The position numbers and the translations under genes were made by a program. This document shows positions 1-5,880 of a stretch of DNA of 9,631 nucleotides, piece after piece. Positions within the stretch are counted from its first letter, which is position 1. Every line of letters starts with the position of its first letter. The notes beneath the pieces were generated by a model that was given only the letters and a program-made list of their open reading frames with translations, did not search any database and was not told the origin of the DNA. The stretch is from Chloroflexota bacterium (GTDB taxonomy: Bacteria; Chloroflexota; Dehalococcoidia; Lucifugimonadales; Lucifugimonadaceae): contig JAJCYX010000152.1 of the NCBI GenBank assembly GCA_029262715.1, positions 1 through 9,631 on the forward strand, written 5' to 3'.

Positions 1-23
1 CCCTCTCCCAATCTGGGAGAGGG
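1..23. repeat. Dispersed-type palindrome (CCCTCTCCC hairpin)
   Basis: Bases 1-10 (CCCTCTCCCA) and 14-23 (TGGGAGAGGG) form a perfect 10-bp stem with the 3-base loop ATC. GTCAGGGTGTGGG follows immediately. This resembles the CCCTCTCCC/GGGAGAGGGTCAGGGTGAGGG repeats I know from intergenic DNA of many environmental bacteria, which is recall and not a search result. There is no T-run after the stem on the + strand, so it is not a classical intrinsic terminator, although it could still end transcription from a gene to the left. It starts at the window edge and may be longer. Confidence 0.7.
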
Positions 24-39
24 TCAGGGTGTGGGCTAA

Positions 40-56
40 GTCGGCCGTGGGCCGAC
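40..56. repeat. Second hairpin upstream of the NHL gene
   Basis: GTCGGCC (40-46) and GGCCGAC (50-56) pair perfectly around a GTG loop. The hairpin lies 67 nt before the start codon of the first gene and 16 nt after the previous hairpin. It could sit in the 5' leader of the operon or belong to a composite repeat with the first palindrome. No promoter hexamers could be called with confidence in 57-112. Confidence 0.6.
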
Positions 57-123
57 ATGTCCGCTCGATACGCCACTACCAAAACCAGCGCCAGTCGAGT
101 CGAAAACGGAATGGAGTCACAAG

Positions 124-1140
124 ATGAGTAAGCCGTACGGACTGCTTCGAGCAGGATTTCCTTACCTCACGACGCTTGGCATGCGCCGCGTCACGACCAA
201 CTGCATGGACCTTGCGTTCGGCGACGATCGCAGGCTGTTCGTGCTGACGCGCACAGACGGCGCAGGCGGCGAAATTCGCCGCATCAACTGGGAAGACGAA
301 GACCTCGACACTATCGGTAGCGGCTTCGTGTGGCCGGTGCAGATCATTCGTGACGCCAACGAAATCTTCTATGTATCGGACGAAGGCAACCACACCATCT
401 CGCTGTGGGACAGCGAAGGTGCCAGCAAGGGCAAGTGGGGTGAAGAAGGCTCGGAAGACGGCCAACTAAATAGGCCATCAGGAATCGCCTTCGACAACGA
501 TGGCAACCTCGTTGTCGCAGACACCATGAACCACCGCATCCAGACCTTCACACCAGACGGTAAGTTCATCAAGAACTTCGGCTCATTCGGTTCTGATGAA
601 GGCGAATTGAACATGCCGTGGGGTGTTGCTGTGGACGAGGATGGAACGATCATCGTTGGCGACTGGCGTAACGACCGAATCCAGCGTTTCACAGCAGACG
701 GCGAGTTCATCGACTCCTTCGGCAATAGGCCCAGCGAAGGGTTCGACGAAGGGATACTGAACCGCCCGGCGGGTGTGACCGTCGATCATCATGGAGACAT
801 CTACGTCGCAGACCGTGGCAACCACCGCATCGTGCAGTACGACAAGAACGGACGCTACGTCGACCGTTTCATTGGCGACTCGGGTCTCTCAAAAAGCGGC
901 CGCACCTACGTCATGTCGAATGCCAAGGCGCTGACGGTGCGCGAAATGGCCCCGCTCGAGCCAACCAAGCGTCTGCGCGGACCTGCCTCAGTGCGGTTCG
1001 AAGGCAACGGTGAAAATAGCCTCATGTATATCCCTGACTTCGGTTCGCACCGGGTTCAGATCTACAAAAAAGAGGCGTACGAACTGAGCTCAGACGAGAT
1101 CTGGGAAAAGCCGAAATCACCATTTCTGTTCACCGTTTAA
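124..1140 (+). CDS. NHL-repeat six-bladed beta-propeller protein, cytoplasmic
   Basis: A 338-residue protein built of NHL repeats, a fold that usually gives a six-bladed propeller used for protein or ligand binding and sometimes as a lyase-like catalyst. Blade signatures recur as VSDEGNHTISLW (84-95), VADTMNHRIQTF (131-142), VGDWRNDRIQRF (178-189), VADRGNHRIVQY (228-239) and IPDFGSHRVQIY (303-314), with a degenerate first blade near 27-60. Turns of the type PDGKFIKNFG and ADGEFIDSFG separate the blades. About 34 residues are inserted between blades five and six (251-285). There is no signal peptide or membrane segment, so it is probably cytoplasmic, unlike the second NHL protein in the window. 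The ATG is chosen because GGAG lies at 113-116, 7 nt upstream. It is the first gene of a tight run of four. The fold is secure, but the molecular role is unknown. Confidence 0.9.
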   Translation: MSKPYGLLRAGFPYLTTLGMRRVTTNCMDLAFGDDRRLFVLTRTDGAGGEIRRINWEDEDLDTIGSGFVWPVQIIRDANEIFYVSDEGNHTISLWDSEGASKGKWGEEGSEDGQLNRPSGIAFDNDGNLVVADTMNHRIQTFTPDGKFIKNFGSFGSDEGELNMPWGVAVDEDGTIIVGDWRNDRIQRFTADGEFIDSFGNRPSEGFDEGILNRPAGVTVDHHGDIYVADRGNHRIVQYDKNGRYVDRFIGDSGLSKSGRTYVMSNAKALTVREMAPLEPTKRLRGPASVRFEGNGENSLMYIPDFGSHRVQIYKKEAYELSSDEIWEKPKSPFLFTV

Positions 1141-1141
1141 T

Positions 1142-1513
1142 GTGTCTCTACGATCACGTCTACCAGGTGCTTCGATGCCGATAATGTTCGGCTTCGCAAC
1201 CCAACGCCGCCACATGCTGGACGCAGAGCTTGAGCGGCTGGTGGCGGAAATGCCGCAGCTTGGCATGGTCCGCATGTGGATCATCGGCGACCTCGCAATG
1301 GGCCGCGTCACAGCCGAATCGATACTCGACCTCGTGCTGGTGCAGGAGACGGACGAGCCGTGGCAGCGCCGTGCGGACTTCTGGAACGTTCACCTGAGGC
1401 CGCGCATCGGAACGCGCTTCAACGTCTTCACCTCCGAGGAGTTCGACGCAGTTGGCGAGTCCGACCCTCTATTAGTCTCAGCCGCTACCGAAGGTGAGCT
1501 CGTATATGGCTGA
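1142..1513 (+). CDS. Degenerate MNT-type nucleotidyltransferase domain protein
   Basis: Small protein (123 residues from GTG 1142, 112 from ATG 1175) with the layout of minimal nucleotidyltransferases that pair with HEPN proteins. A helix (about 24-37) leads into WIIGDLAMGRVTAESILDLVLV (46-67), which matches the GSxARGxxxxxSDIDLLV motif. RFNVFTSEEFD (92-102) matches the VDVxTxEEF strand, and the end EGELVYG is typical. Key residues depart from consensus: GS is G49-D50, the first catalytic Asp is Ile61, the second is kept as Asp63, and the third Asp is Asn94. Nucleotidyl transfer is therefore doubtful, and it may be a structural or antitoxin-like partner. GTG 1142 sits 1 nt after the upstream stop, consistent with translational coupling. 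ATG 1175 is the alternative, and neither has a clear ribosome-binding site. The reading frame overlaps the HEPN gene by 8 nt. Confidence 0.75.
   Translation: MSLRSRLPGASMPIMFGFATQRRHMLDAELERLVAEMPQLGMVRMWIIGDLAMGRVTAESILDLVLVQETDEPWQRRADFWNVHLRPRIGTRFNVFTSEEFDAVGESDPLLVSAATEGELVYG
1491..1498 (+). promoter_or_regulatory. Ribosome-binding site of the HEPN gene
   Basis: AAGGTGAG lies inside the end of the nucleotidyltransferase gene, 7 nt before ATG 1506. It favours ATG 1506 over the in-frame GTG at 1494, which would overlap the binding site itself. The arrangement implies translational coupling of the pair. Confidence 0.6.
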
Positions 1514-1919
1514 ACCGGCCTCACGAAAAGCACAAGCCTGGCTAACGCAGGCGCAACACGACCTCGAAGCGGCAAAGGCAAACGCTGCGGAAGGTCGCCA
1601 TGCACTGGCATGCTTCCTCTGCCACCAGACAGCCGAAAAAGCGGTCACCGGCTTCCTTTATGAGAAAGGTGCGGAGAAAGTCTGGGGTCATGCTCTCGCC
1701 GACCTCTGCGAAGACGCCCTTGCATTCGACCCGTCATTTGACCTTGTGAAGTCAATCGCCGTGCTGCTAGACAAGCACTTTCTCGGCGCACGATATCCGG
1801 AAAGCCTGCCCGGTGGAGTACCAGCCGAAGCGTACGAGCAGGCCGATTCTGAACGAGCGCTGGAAGTTGCAGGTGACGTCCTGGCGGCGGTAAACCAGAG
1901 ATTGGGAGCGAACGACTAA
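1506..1919 (+). CDS. HEPN domain protein paired with the nucleotidyltransferase
   Basis: A 137-residue, largely helical protein of the HEPN superfamily (Pfam HEPN type). It begins with a helix carrying AxxWLxQAxHDLEAA (9-23), then the diagnostic ACFLCHQTAEKAVTGFLY (35-52), GHAL (61-64) and RYPES (96-100), and ends in a helix (about 110-134). HEPN proteins encoded next to MNT nucleotidyltransferases often form toxin-antitoxin pairs or nucleotide-binding complexes. The Rx4-6H motif of RNase-active HEPN proteins is not evident here: R31 and H40 are eight residues apart, as in the class that is usually not credited with RNase activity. The start at ATG 1506 follows the ribosome-binding site at 1491-1498; a GTG start at 1494 would add four residues. 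The gene overlaps the nucleotidyltransferase by 8 nt and is followed 3 nt later by an SDR gene. The family call is strong, while the function is open. Confidence 0.82.
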   Translation: MAEPASRKAQAWLTQAQHDLEAAKANAAEGRHALACFLCHQTAEKAVTGFLYEKGAEKVWGHALADLCEDALAFDPSFDLVKSIAVLLDKHFLGARYPESLPGGVPAEAYEQADSERALEVAGDVLAAVNQRLGAND

Positions 1920-1922
1920 GCC

Positions 1923-2747
1923 ATGTACAACCTCGATGGGAAGGTAGCACTCGTAACCGGCGCAGGCGGTGAACGCGGAATAGGCCGCGCGATAGCGGTC
2001 CGCCTCGCTCAAGAAGGTGCGAACGTCGTAGTCAACGACATCTCAGACCAGGGACGCGGCCCGTGGAGTGGAATGCCGGCAGTCGTGGAGGAGATAAAGG
2101 CGCTGGGGCGTGAGGCTATCGGCGTGACGGGCAGTGTTGCCGAATCCGACGATGTGGATGCCATTACAGACGCGGCGCTAAAACGATTTGGCCGGATAGA
2201 CATTCTCGTCAACAACGCAGGCGCACTTGCCGGAGCCGACAGAGTCCCAGTCGTCGATCTGCCTGAGGCCGAGTTCGACCGCATCATCTCGGTCAACCTC
2301 AAAGGGACGTTTCTAATGTCACGCTCCGTGGCACGTCACATGTTGAGCCGAGAGCCAGGTGGCAAGATCATCAACATCTCGTCTGTATCCGGCAAGAAGG
2401 GGAGTGCTCGCTTCGCCGCTTACTGTTCTTCGAAGTTCGGCGTGCTCGGACTGACCCAGGTGCTTGCGCAGGAGCTTGCACCACACGGTGTCAACGTGAA
2501 CGCAATCTGTCCTTCGCTTGTAGAGACCGAGCGAACGTTCGGAATGGCCTCTGCGCTCAAACCGGATGGCATGACGACCGAGGAGTATCGCGACGTAATG
2601 GTCGAGCGAGCTGCCACAGGCTCGCCGCTTGGCCGAATCGCACAGGCTGAAGACGCAGCACGCACCGCCGCTTGGCTCGCCTCAGAAGAGTCCGAGTACA
2701 TCACTGGAGAGTCTGTAATTCTCTCCGGCGGCTCAACTATGTTCTAG
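1923..2747 (+). CDS. SDR-family NAD(P)-dependent oxidoreductase
   Basis: A classical short-chain dehydrogenase/reductase of 274 residues, most like the 3-oxoacyl-ACP reductase (FabG)-type branch. The Rossmann glycine motif is TGAGGERGIG (12-21). Asp39 at the end of beta-2 suggests NAD(H) preference. NNAG is at 97-100. The tetrad is complete: Asn125 (SVNLKG), Ser154 (NISSVSG), Tyr167 and Lys171 (YCSSK). A segment after beta-2 (about 41-58, GRGPWSGMPA) is longer than in FabG and may contact substrate. The usual PG after beta-6 is PS (197-198). Its ATG follows the HEPN stop by 3 nt, with GGGAG at 1904-1908, 14 nt upstream, so it probably shares the upstream transcript. It oxidises or reduces an alcohol/ketone whose identity the sequence does not reveal. 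Confidence 0.92.
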   Translation: MYNLDGKVALVTGAGGERGIGRAIAVRLAQEGANVVVNDISDQGRGPWSGMPAVVEEIKALGREAIGVTGSVAESDDVDAITDAALKRFGRIDILVNNAGALAGADRVPVVDLPEAEFDRIISVNLKGTFLMSRSVARHMLSREPGGKIINISSVSGKKGSARFAAYCSSKFGVLGLTQVLAQELAPHGVNVNAICPSLVETERTFGMASALKPDGMTTEEYRDVMVERAATGSPLGRIAQAEDAARTAAWLASEESEYITGESVILSGGSTMF

Positions 2748-2752
2748 CCCAG

Positions 2753-2775
2753 ACTATGGACCTGAACCTCATAGT
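2753..2775. repeat. Short inverted repeat between SDR and NHL lipoprotein genes
   Basis: ACTATG (2753-2758) and CATAGT (2770-2775) are perfect inverted arms around 11 nt. They fill the middle of the 54-nt gap after the SDR stop. No T-run follows. It could be a small operator or a weak RNA hairpin, and with 6-bp arms chance is also possible. Confidence 0.35.
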
Positions 2776-2801
2776 GACTCCCGACGTATAGACGAATCGA
2801 G

Positions 2802-3881
2802 ATGCACATCATTAAATCGTTTAACACTTTTCGGCGCGGCATGTTGGTTAGCATTGCCACATCCGCCGTTCTCGTGGCTGCTATCGCATGCTCAAGCGAA
2901 CAAGCTACGAGCGCAACCAGCGAGCCTGAGTCGAGTCCGATCGCGACTCAAACACAGGCTCTCCCACCTACGCAGGTTACCGAGCCAACTACGAGCCCTC
3001 CGCCTACCTCCACACCAACCCCGCTTCCCGTCCCTGATCTGCCAAAATTTGTCGAAGTAGCTGCATGGGGTAGTGATCTTTCGGGTGAGCTCGTCTTTGC
3101 ACGGCCTAATGGCATTGCTGTGGACGACGAAGGAAACCTGTACACAACTGAGTTCCAAGGCAACAGAGTTCGCAAGATCTCGCCTGATGGCGAACTATTG
3201 CTCGAATGGGGTGGTTCAGGCCGGGGTCCGGGACAGTTCACAGCTCCTACCGGGATAGCTGTCGGCCCCGACGGAAACATATTCGTCTCCGAAAGCGGCA
3301 CGAGCAGGTTTCAGAAATTCACGCCAGACGGCGAGTGGCTGGGCTCATTTGGCTCAATCGGATTCCAACCCGGACAGTTTGATTCCGCGATGGTCATTGC
3401 AATAAGCGACGAACAACGCGTGTATGTGACTGATTGGGGGAACGGCTGGGTGCAGGTGTTTGACACTGCGGGGCAGTTCATCGAAACGCTGGCTAGCTGG
3501 GGGATGGAGCCCGGAAAGCTTTTCAATCCGACAGGGATCAAAATTGGACCATCTGGAGACCTCTGGGTCGTAGACCGAGGCAATCATCGCATCCAGAGGT
3601 TCTCGACTGACGGTAAGTTACTTGATTTCTGGGGATCGCGGGGAGAAGCCCCTGGGCAGTTCATCGTCCCGACGAGCATCAGTTTTGATAGCGACGGAAA
3701 CGTGTATGTCTCTGAAGTAAACAACTCTCGGGTGCAAGCGTTCACCCCAGATGGACAGCTCATCGGTGAAGTGGCACCGGGTACATTACAGGGTCCGCAC
3801 GGATTAGCCTTTGACCAATCTGGTGCCCTGTATGTCACCGATACGGGACATGACATAATTCGCAAATTCGTTGTCCAGTGA
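2802..3881 (+). CDS. NHL-repeat beta-propeller lipoprotein
   Basis: A 359-residue exported propeller. The N-terminus has a basic region (K5, R11, R12), a hydrophobic stretch (14-29) and AAIAC with Cys30, an acceptable lipobox, so it is probably lipid-anchored. A Ser/Thr/Pro-rich linker (31-80, TTSPPPTSTPTPLPVP) leads to six NHL blades at about 100-137, 149-184, 195-231, 242-278, 289-323 and 331-357. Blade signatures include VVDRGNHRIQRF (256-267) and VSEVNNSRVQAF (303-314), with recurring G.xPGQF turns (143-146, 190-193, 284-287). Extracytoplasmic NHL proteins usually bind ligands or partners. ATG 2802 is preferred because it supplies the basic n-region, although ATG 2841 would still leave a hydrophobic segment. 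The gene follows the SDR by 54 nt, so it may be the operon's last gene or have its own promoter. Its role is unknown. Confidence 0.88.
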   Translation: MHIIKSFNTFRRGMLVSIATSAVLVAAIACSSEQATSATSEPESSPIATQTQALPPTQVTEPTTSPPPTSTPTPLPVPDLPKFVEVAAWGSDLSGELVFARPNGIAVDDEGNLYTTEFQGNRVRKISPDGELLLEWGGSGRGPGQFTAPTGIAVGPDGNIFVSESGTSRFQKFTPDGEWLGSFGSIGFQPGQFDSAMVIAISDEQRVYVTDWGNGWVQVFDTAGQFIETLASWGMEPGKLFNPTGIKIGPSGDLWVVDRGNHRIQRFSTDGKLLDFWGSRGEAPGQFIVPTSISFDSDGNVYVSEVNNSRVQAFTPDGQLIGEVAPGTLQGPHGLAFDQSGALYVTDTGHDIIRKFVVQ

Positions 3882-3895
3882 AGGATTTGGACAAC
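3870..3895. terminator. Hairpin spanning the lipoprotein stop codon between convergent genes
   Basis: GTTGTCCA (3870-3877) and TGGACAAC (3888-3895) form a perfect 8-bp stem. The loop of 10 nt contains the TGA stop codon (3879-3881). The 36-nt convergent gap 3882-3917 has no other structure that I can see. No T-run follows on either strand, so if it terminates transcription it is not of the classical type. It could also protect the mRNA 3' end. Confidence 0.4.
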
Positions 3896-3917
3896 CGGTA
3901 GCGTCTGCGAGAATGAC

Positions 3918-4742
3918 TCAGGACAGAATGCGCTGATCGCTCAGGTCCTTGGCACCAATCGTCCTCGTTACCGTCGCGCCGAGCCACTCCTTCACTTCGA
4001 GATCAGCGATTCCATTCACGATGTTGTATTGCGTCGGCAAGTCTTCCCATCGTGCCGGGTTCCACGTCACCGTGCCCTTTCCGGAATAGCTTTCAAGAAC
4101 ACGTGAGTGCGATCCGGTTGCCGGAGTCAGCACCGCGTACTCGCTGTCCGCCTTGCCCCATTCGCCGGTGCGCGGCATGTACTTGTAGTGCAGCATGCCG
4201 TCAGAGTTCGCAAGCGCAGGTGGCGCGCTGTCTGAACCCTCAGAGAGACCGCTCAGGTCCATCTGCATGAACTGGAAGCCCAGCCAGTTCGCAGTCGCCG
4301 TCGCACCCGTGCCGTGAATTTGCGGATCAGGAAGGTCGCAGTAGATCTTCGCGAAACCGAGCTCTTCTCGACCGGTGATGATCGGATCAGTCAGGTTCTC
4401 CCACAGCACAGTCAGAAACGAACCAGTCGCCGTGTCTTGCTCACCCTTGAACGTGGCAGGGAACGAGACACCGAGCGTGCTGTACCCGCGCCCGGCCAGC
4501 CATTCGATATCTTTCATGTAGCCGCCCGAGACGCTGACGATGGGATCACCTGCCACCTTGAAACCATCTGGCAGTATCGAGTTCAGCTGGTCTGCGTTGG
4601 ACATGAATGAGACCGAAACAGACGTCGACTTCGGACTGTTCTTGCCGTCAAAGATGCGTCCGTCAGGGCCTCGGCGCGGTCCCGTCGCAGGGCCATATAC
4701 CACCGGCATTCGCCACATGTCCTGTCTTCGTTCCGGTGTCAT
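3918..4742 (-). CDS. Acetoacetate decarboxylase superfamily protein
   Basis: A 274-residue protein of the acetoacetate-decarboxylase (ADC) superfamily. Family features are VSVSFMSNADQLNSILPDGF (42-61), where an early strand leads into the LP.GF segment, VSVSGGYMKDIEWLAGRGY (69-87), and ITGREELGFAKIYCDLP (122-138). In true ADC the sequence is GRE...PKK, and the first Lys forms the Schiff base while the second tunes it. Here Lys132 aligns with the nucleophile, the preceding Pro is Ala131 and the second Lys is Ile133. Schiff-base chemistry is thus possible, but plain acetoacetate decarboxylation is not assured; related proteins do aldol or dehydratase reactions. The ATG is supported by AGGAG about 8 nt upstream (4751-4755 region, minus strand). 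It lies 109 nt downstream of an SDR gene on the same strand and converges with the NHL lipoprotein. Confidence 0.85.
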   Translation of the reverse strand: MTPERRQDMWRMPVVYGPATGPRRGPDGRIFDGKNSPKSTSVSVSFMSNADQLNSILPDGFKVAGDPIVSVSGGYMKDIEWLAGRGYSTLGVSFPATFKGEQDTATGSFLTVLWENLTDPIITGREELGFAKIYCDLPDPQIHGTGATATANWLGFQFMQMDLSGLSEGSDSAPPALANSDGMLHYKYMPRTGEWGKADSEYAVLTPATGSHSRVLESYSGKGTVTWNPARWEDLPTQYNIVNGIADLEVKEWLGATVTRTIGAKDLSDQRILS

Positions 4743-4835
4743 ATCTCTGCTCCTGATGCCGCAAGCAAACGTGTTTTTCCTGAGGCCAGACCATACCTGT
4801 GAATGATCTCAATGGCGAGTATCCGACGCTGAAAC

Positions 4836-4853
4836 GAAAAAGACGCACGCGTC
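4836..4853 (-). terminator. Terminator-like hairpin after the SDR gene
   Basis: On the minus strand GACGC (4853-4849), GT and GCGTC (4846-4842) form a hairpin, more realistically a 4-bp stem with a 4-nt loop. Five T and a C follow (4841-4836). It begins inside the SDR stop codon region. The T-run makes it the best intrinsic-terminator candidate in the window, although the stem is short. If active it would reduce readthrough into the ADC-like gene. The rest of the 4743-4851 gap shows no convincing promoter. Confidence 0.45.
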
Positions 4854-5652
4854 ACTCGCCGATCTTGTCGTACATCGAAAGCGGTGTCGCAGCCAGAGTT
4901 CCTGCGTCCACCGGAAGCGCAACACCGGTTATCCATCGTGACTCATCACTTGCAAGAAAAACCGCAGCCCATCCGATGTCCCAACCGGTCCCGACTGTCC
5001 CCAGTGGACCCGCTTTTCGACGCAACTCTCGCGCCTCATCAGGCAGGGCGCTGACCATCGGAGTGTCGAGATGACCGGGGACGATGCAGTTGACGCGGAT
5101 GCCCTGGCGACCGTGATGGACTGCCATCGCACGGGTCAGAATCAGCACGCCGCCTTTGGCGACCGCATACGGAATGTTGTGAAATGCGCCTGCCCGAACG
5201 CCGTCTATGGAAGATACGTTGATGATGGAACCGCTACCGGACCGCTCCATGGCCGGAACGGCGTATTTCGAGATCATCGCCATGCTCTTTACATCGACAT
5301 CCTGAACGCGGTCCCACTCATCAAAGTCGATCTCCGTCACCTTGCCACCGCCGCCGATACCGACGTTGTTCATCACCACGTCAAGATGACCATATCTCTC
5401 TACCGCGGCATCTACGAGGGAACGACAATCGCTCTCAATCGCCACATCTGCCTCGAATACAGTCGCCTCACCAGCTTCTGTCTCGATCTCTGCTCGCGTC
5501 CGTTCGGCCGACTCAACATCCCTGTCGACAATCAGCACCTTCGCACCTTCACGTGCGAACAGCAGCGCGCTGGCGCGGCCCGTGCCAACACCGTCTTCGG
5601 GCCTGGTTCCAGCCCCGGTGACGATCGCCACCTTGCCATTAAGTCGATTCAT
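4852..5652 (-). CDS. SDR-family NAD(P)-dependent oxidoreductase with expanded glycine motif
   Basis: A short-chain dehydrogenase/reductase of 266 residues. The cofactor motif is TGAGTRPEDGVGTGRA (12-27), with extra residues between the first Gly and the GxGxGR part; this variant occurs in a recognisable SDR subgroup. Asp43 after beta-2 suggests NAD(H). NNVG is at 95-98. Ser148 (NVSSID), Tyr162 and Lys166 (YAVAK) are present, but the tetrad Asn is replaced by Asp120 (VQDVDVKSM). VPGHLDTPM (191-199) and VDAG near the C-terminus complete the fold. The start has a weak GGGGCGAG upstream (5665-5655 region, minus strand). It precedes the ADC-like gene by 109 nt on the same strand, and both may act on related keto/hydroxy acids. 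Its upstream region contains the 55-bp repeats. The substrate is unknown. Confidence 0.9.
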   Translation of the reverse strand: MNRLNGKVAIVTGAGTRPEDGVGTGRASALLFAREGAKVLIVDRDVESAERTRAEIETEAGEATVFEADVAIESDCRSLVDAAVERYGHLDVVMNNVGIGGGGKVTEIDFDEWDRVQDVDVKSMAMISKYAVPAMERSGSGSIINVSSIDGVRAGAFHNIPYAVAKGGVLILTRAMAVHHGRQGIRVNCIVPGHLDTPMVSALPDEARELRRKAGPLGTVGTGWDIGWAAVFLASDESRWITGVALPVDAGTLAATPLSMYDKIGE

Positions 5653-5667
5653 GTCTCGCCCCGTCTA

Positions 5668-5686
5668 GCGGCACAGCCGCGTTTCC
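5668..5686 (+). repeat. Hairpin with GTTTCC tail
   Basis: GCGGC (5668-5672), ACA and GCCGC (5676-5680) form a 5-bp hairpin followed by GTTTCC. It is the first of several modules of the same design and lies 15 nt upstream of the minus-strand SDR start codon. Confidence 0.5.
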
Positions 5687-5692
5687 ATGCAG

Positions 5693-5880
5693 CAAGCTAC
5701 TATTTGTCATCCCGAGCCGCGTGCGGCGTTTTCAGTGGCGCCGCCGACAAGCTGCTAATTGTCACCCCGAGCCGCGTACGGCGTTTTCAGCGGCATCGCC
5801 AGCAAGCTGCTATTTGTCATCCCGAGCAGCGTGCGGCGTTTTCAGTGGCACCGCCAGCAAGCTGCTATTTGTCATCCCGA
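5693..5880. repeat. 55-bp tandem repeat, three units plus a partial fourth
   Basis: Units begin with CAAGCT(A/G)CT at 5693, 5748, 5803 and 5858, an exact 55-nt period. Each unit reads through a TTGTCATCCCGAG box (TTGTCACCCCGAG in the second), a GCCGC-GT-GCGGC palindrome with a GTTTTCAG tail, and a GCCGCC or CGCCAG end. Units differ from one another at only a few positions. The fourth stops after the CATCCCGA box and passes into the 82-bp element. A 55-nt period does not preserve reading frame, supporting a non-coding nature. Confidence 0.85.

Noticed and set aside
1494..1505. GTG 1494 as the HEPN start
   Set aside because: It overlaps the best ribosome-binding site (1491-1498), which is well placed for ATG 1506.
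2802..3881. Lipoprotein as a PQQ- or Kelch-type propeller
   Set aside because: The blades carry the NHL pattern (GNHRIQRF, PDG turns) and lack PQQ Trp-docking or Kelch GG motifs.
4743..4836. Promoter for the ADC-like gene (TTGAGA and TATGGT on the minus strand)
   Set aside because: The spacing between the two hexamers is about 11 nt, too short for a sigma-70-type promoter.
5693..5880. Possible CRISPR array
   Set aside because: The whole 55-bp unit is repeated, with no unique spacers between conserved repeats, and there are no cas genes nearby.
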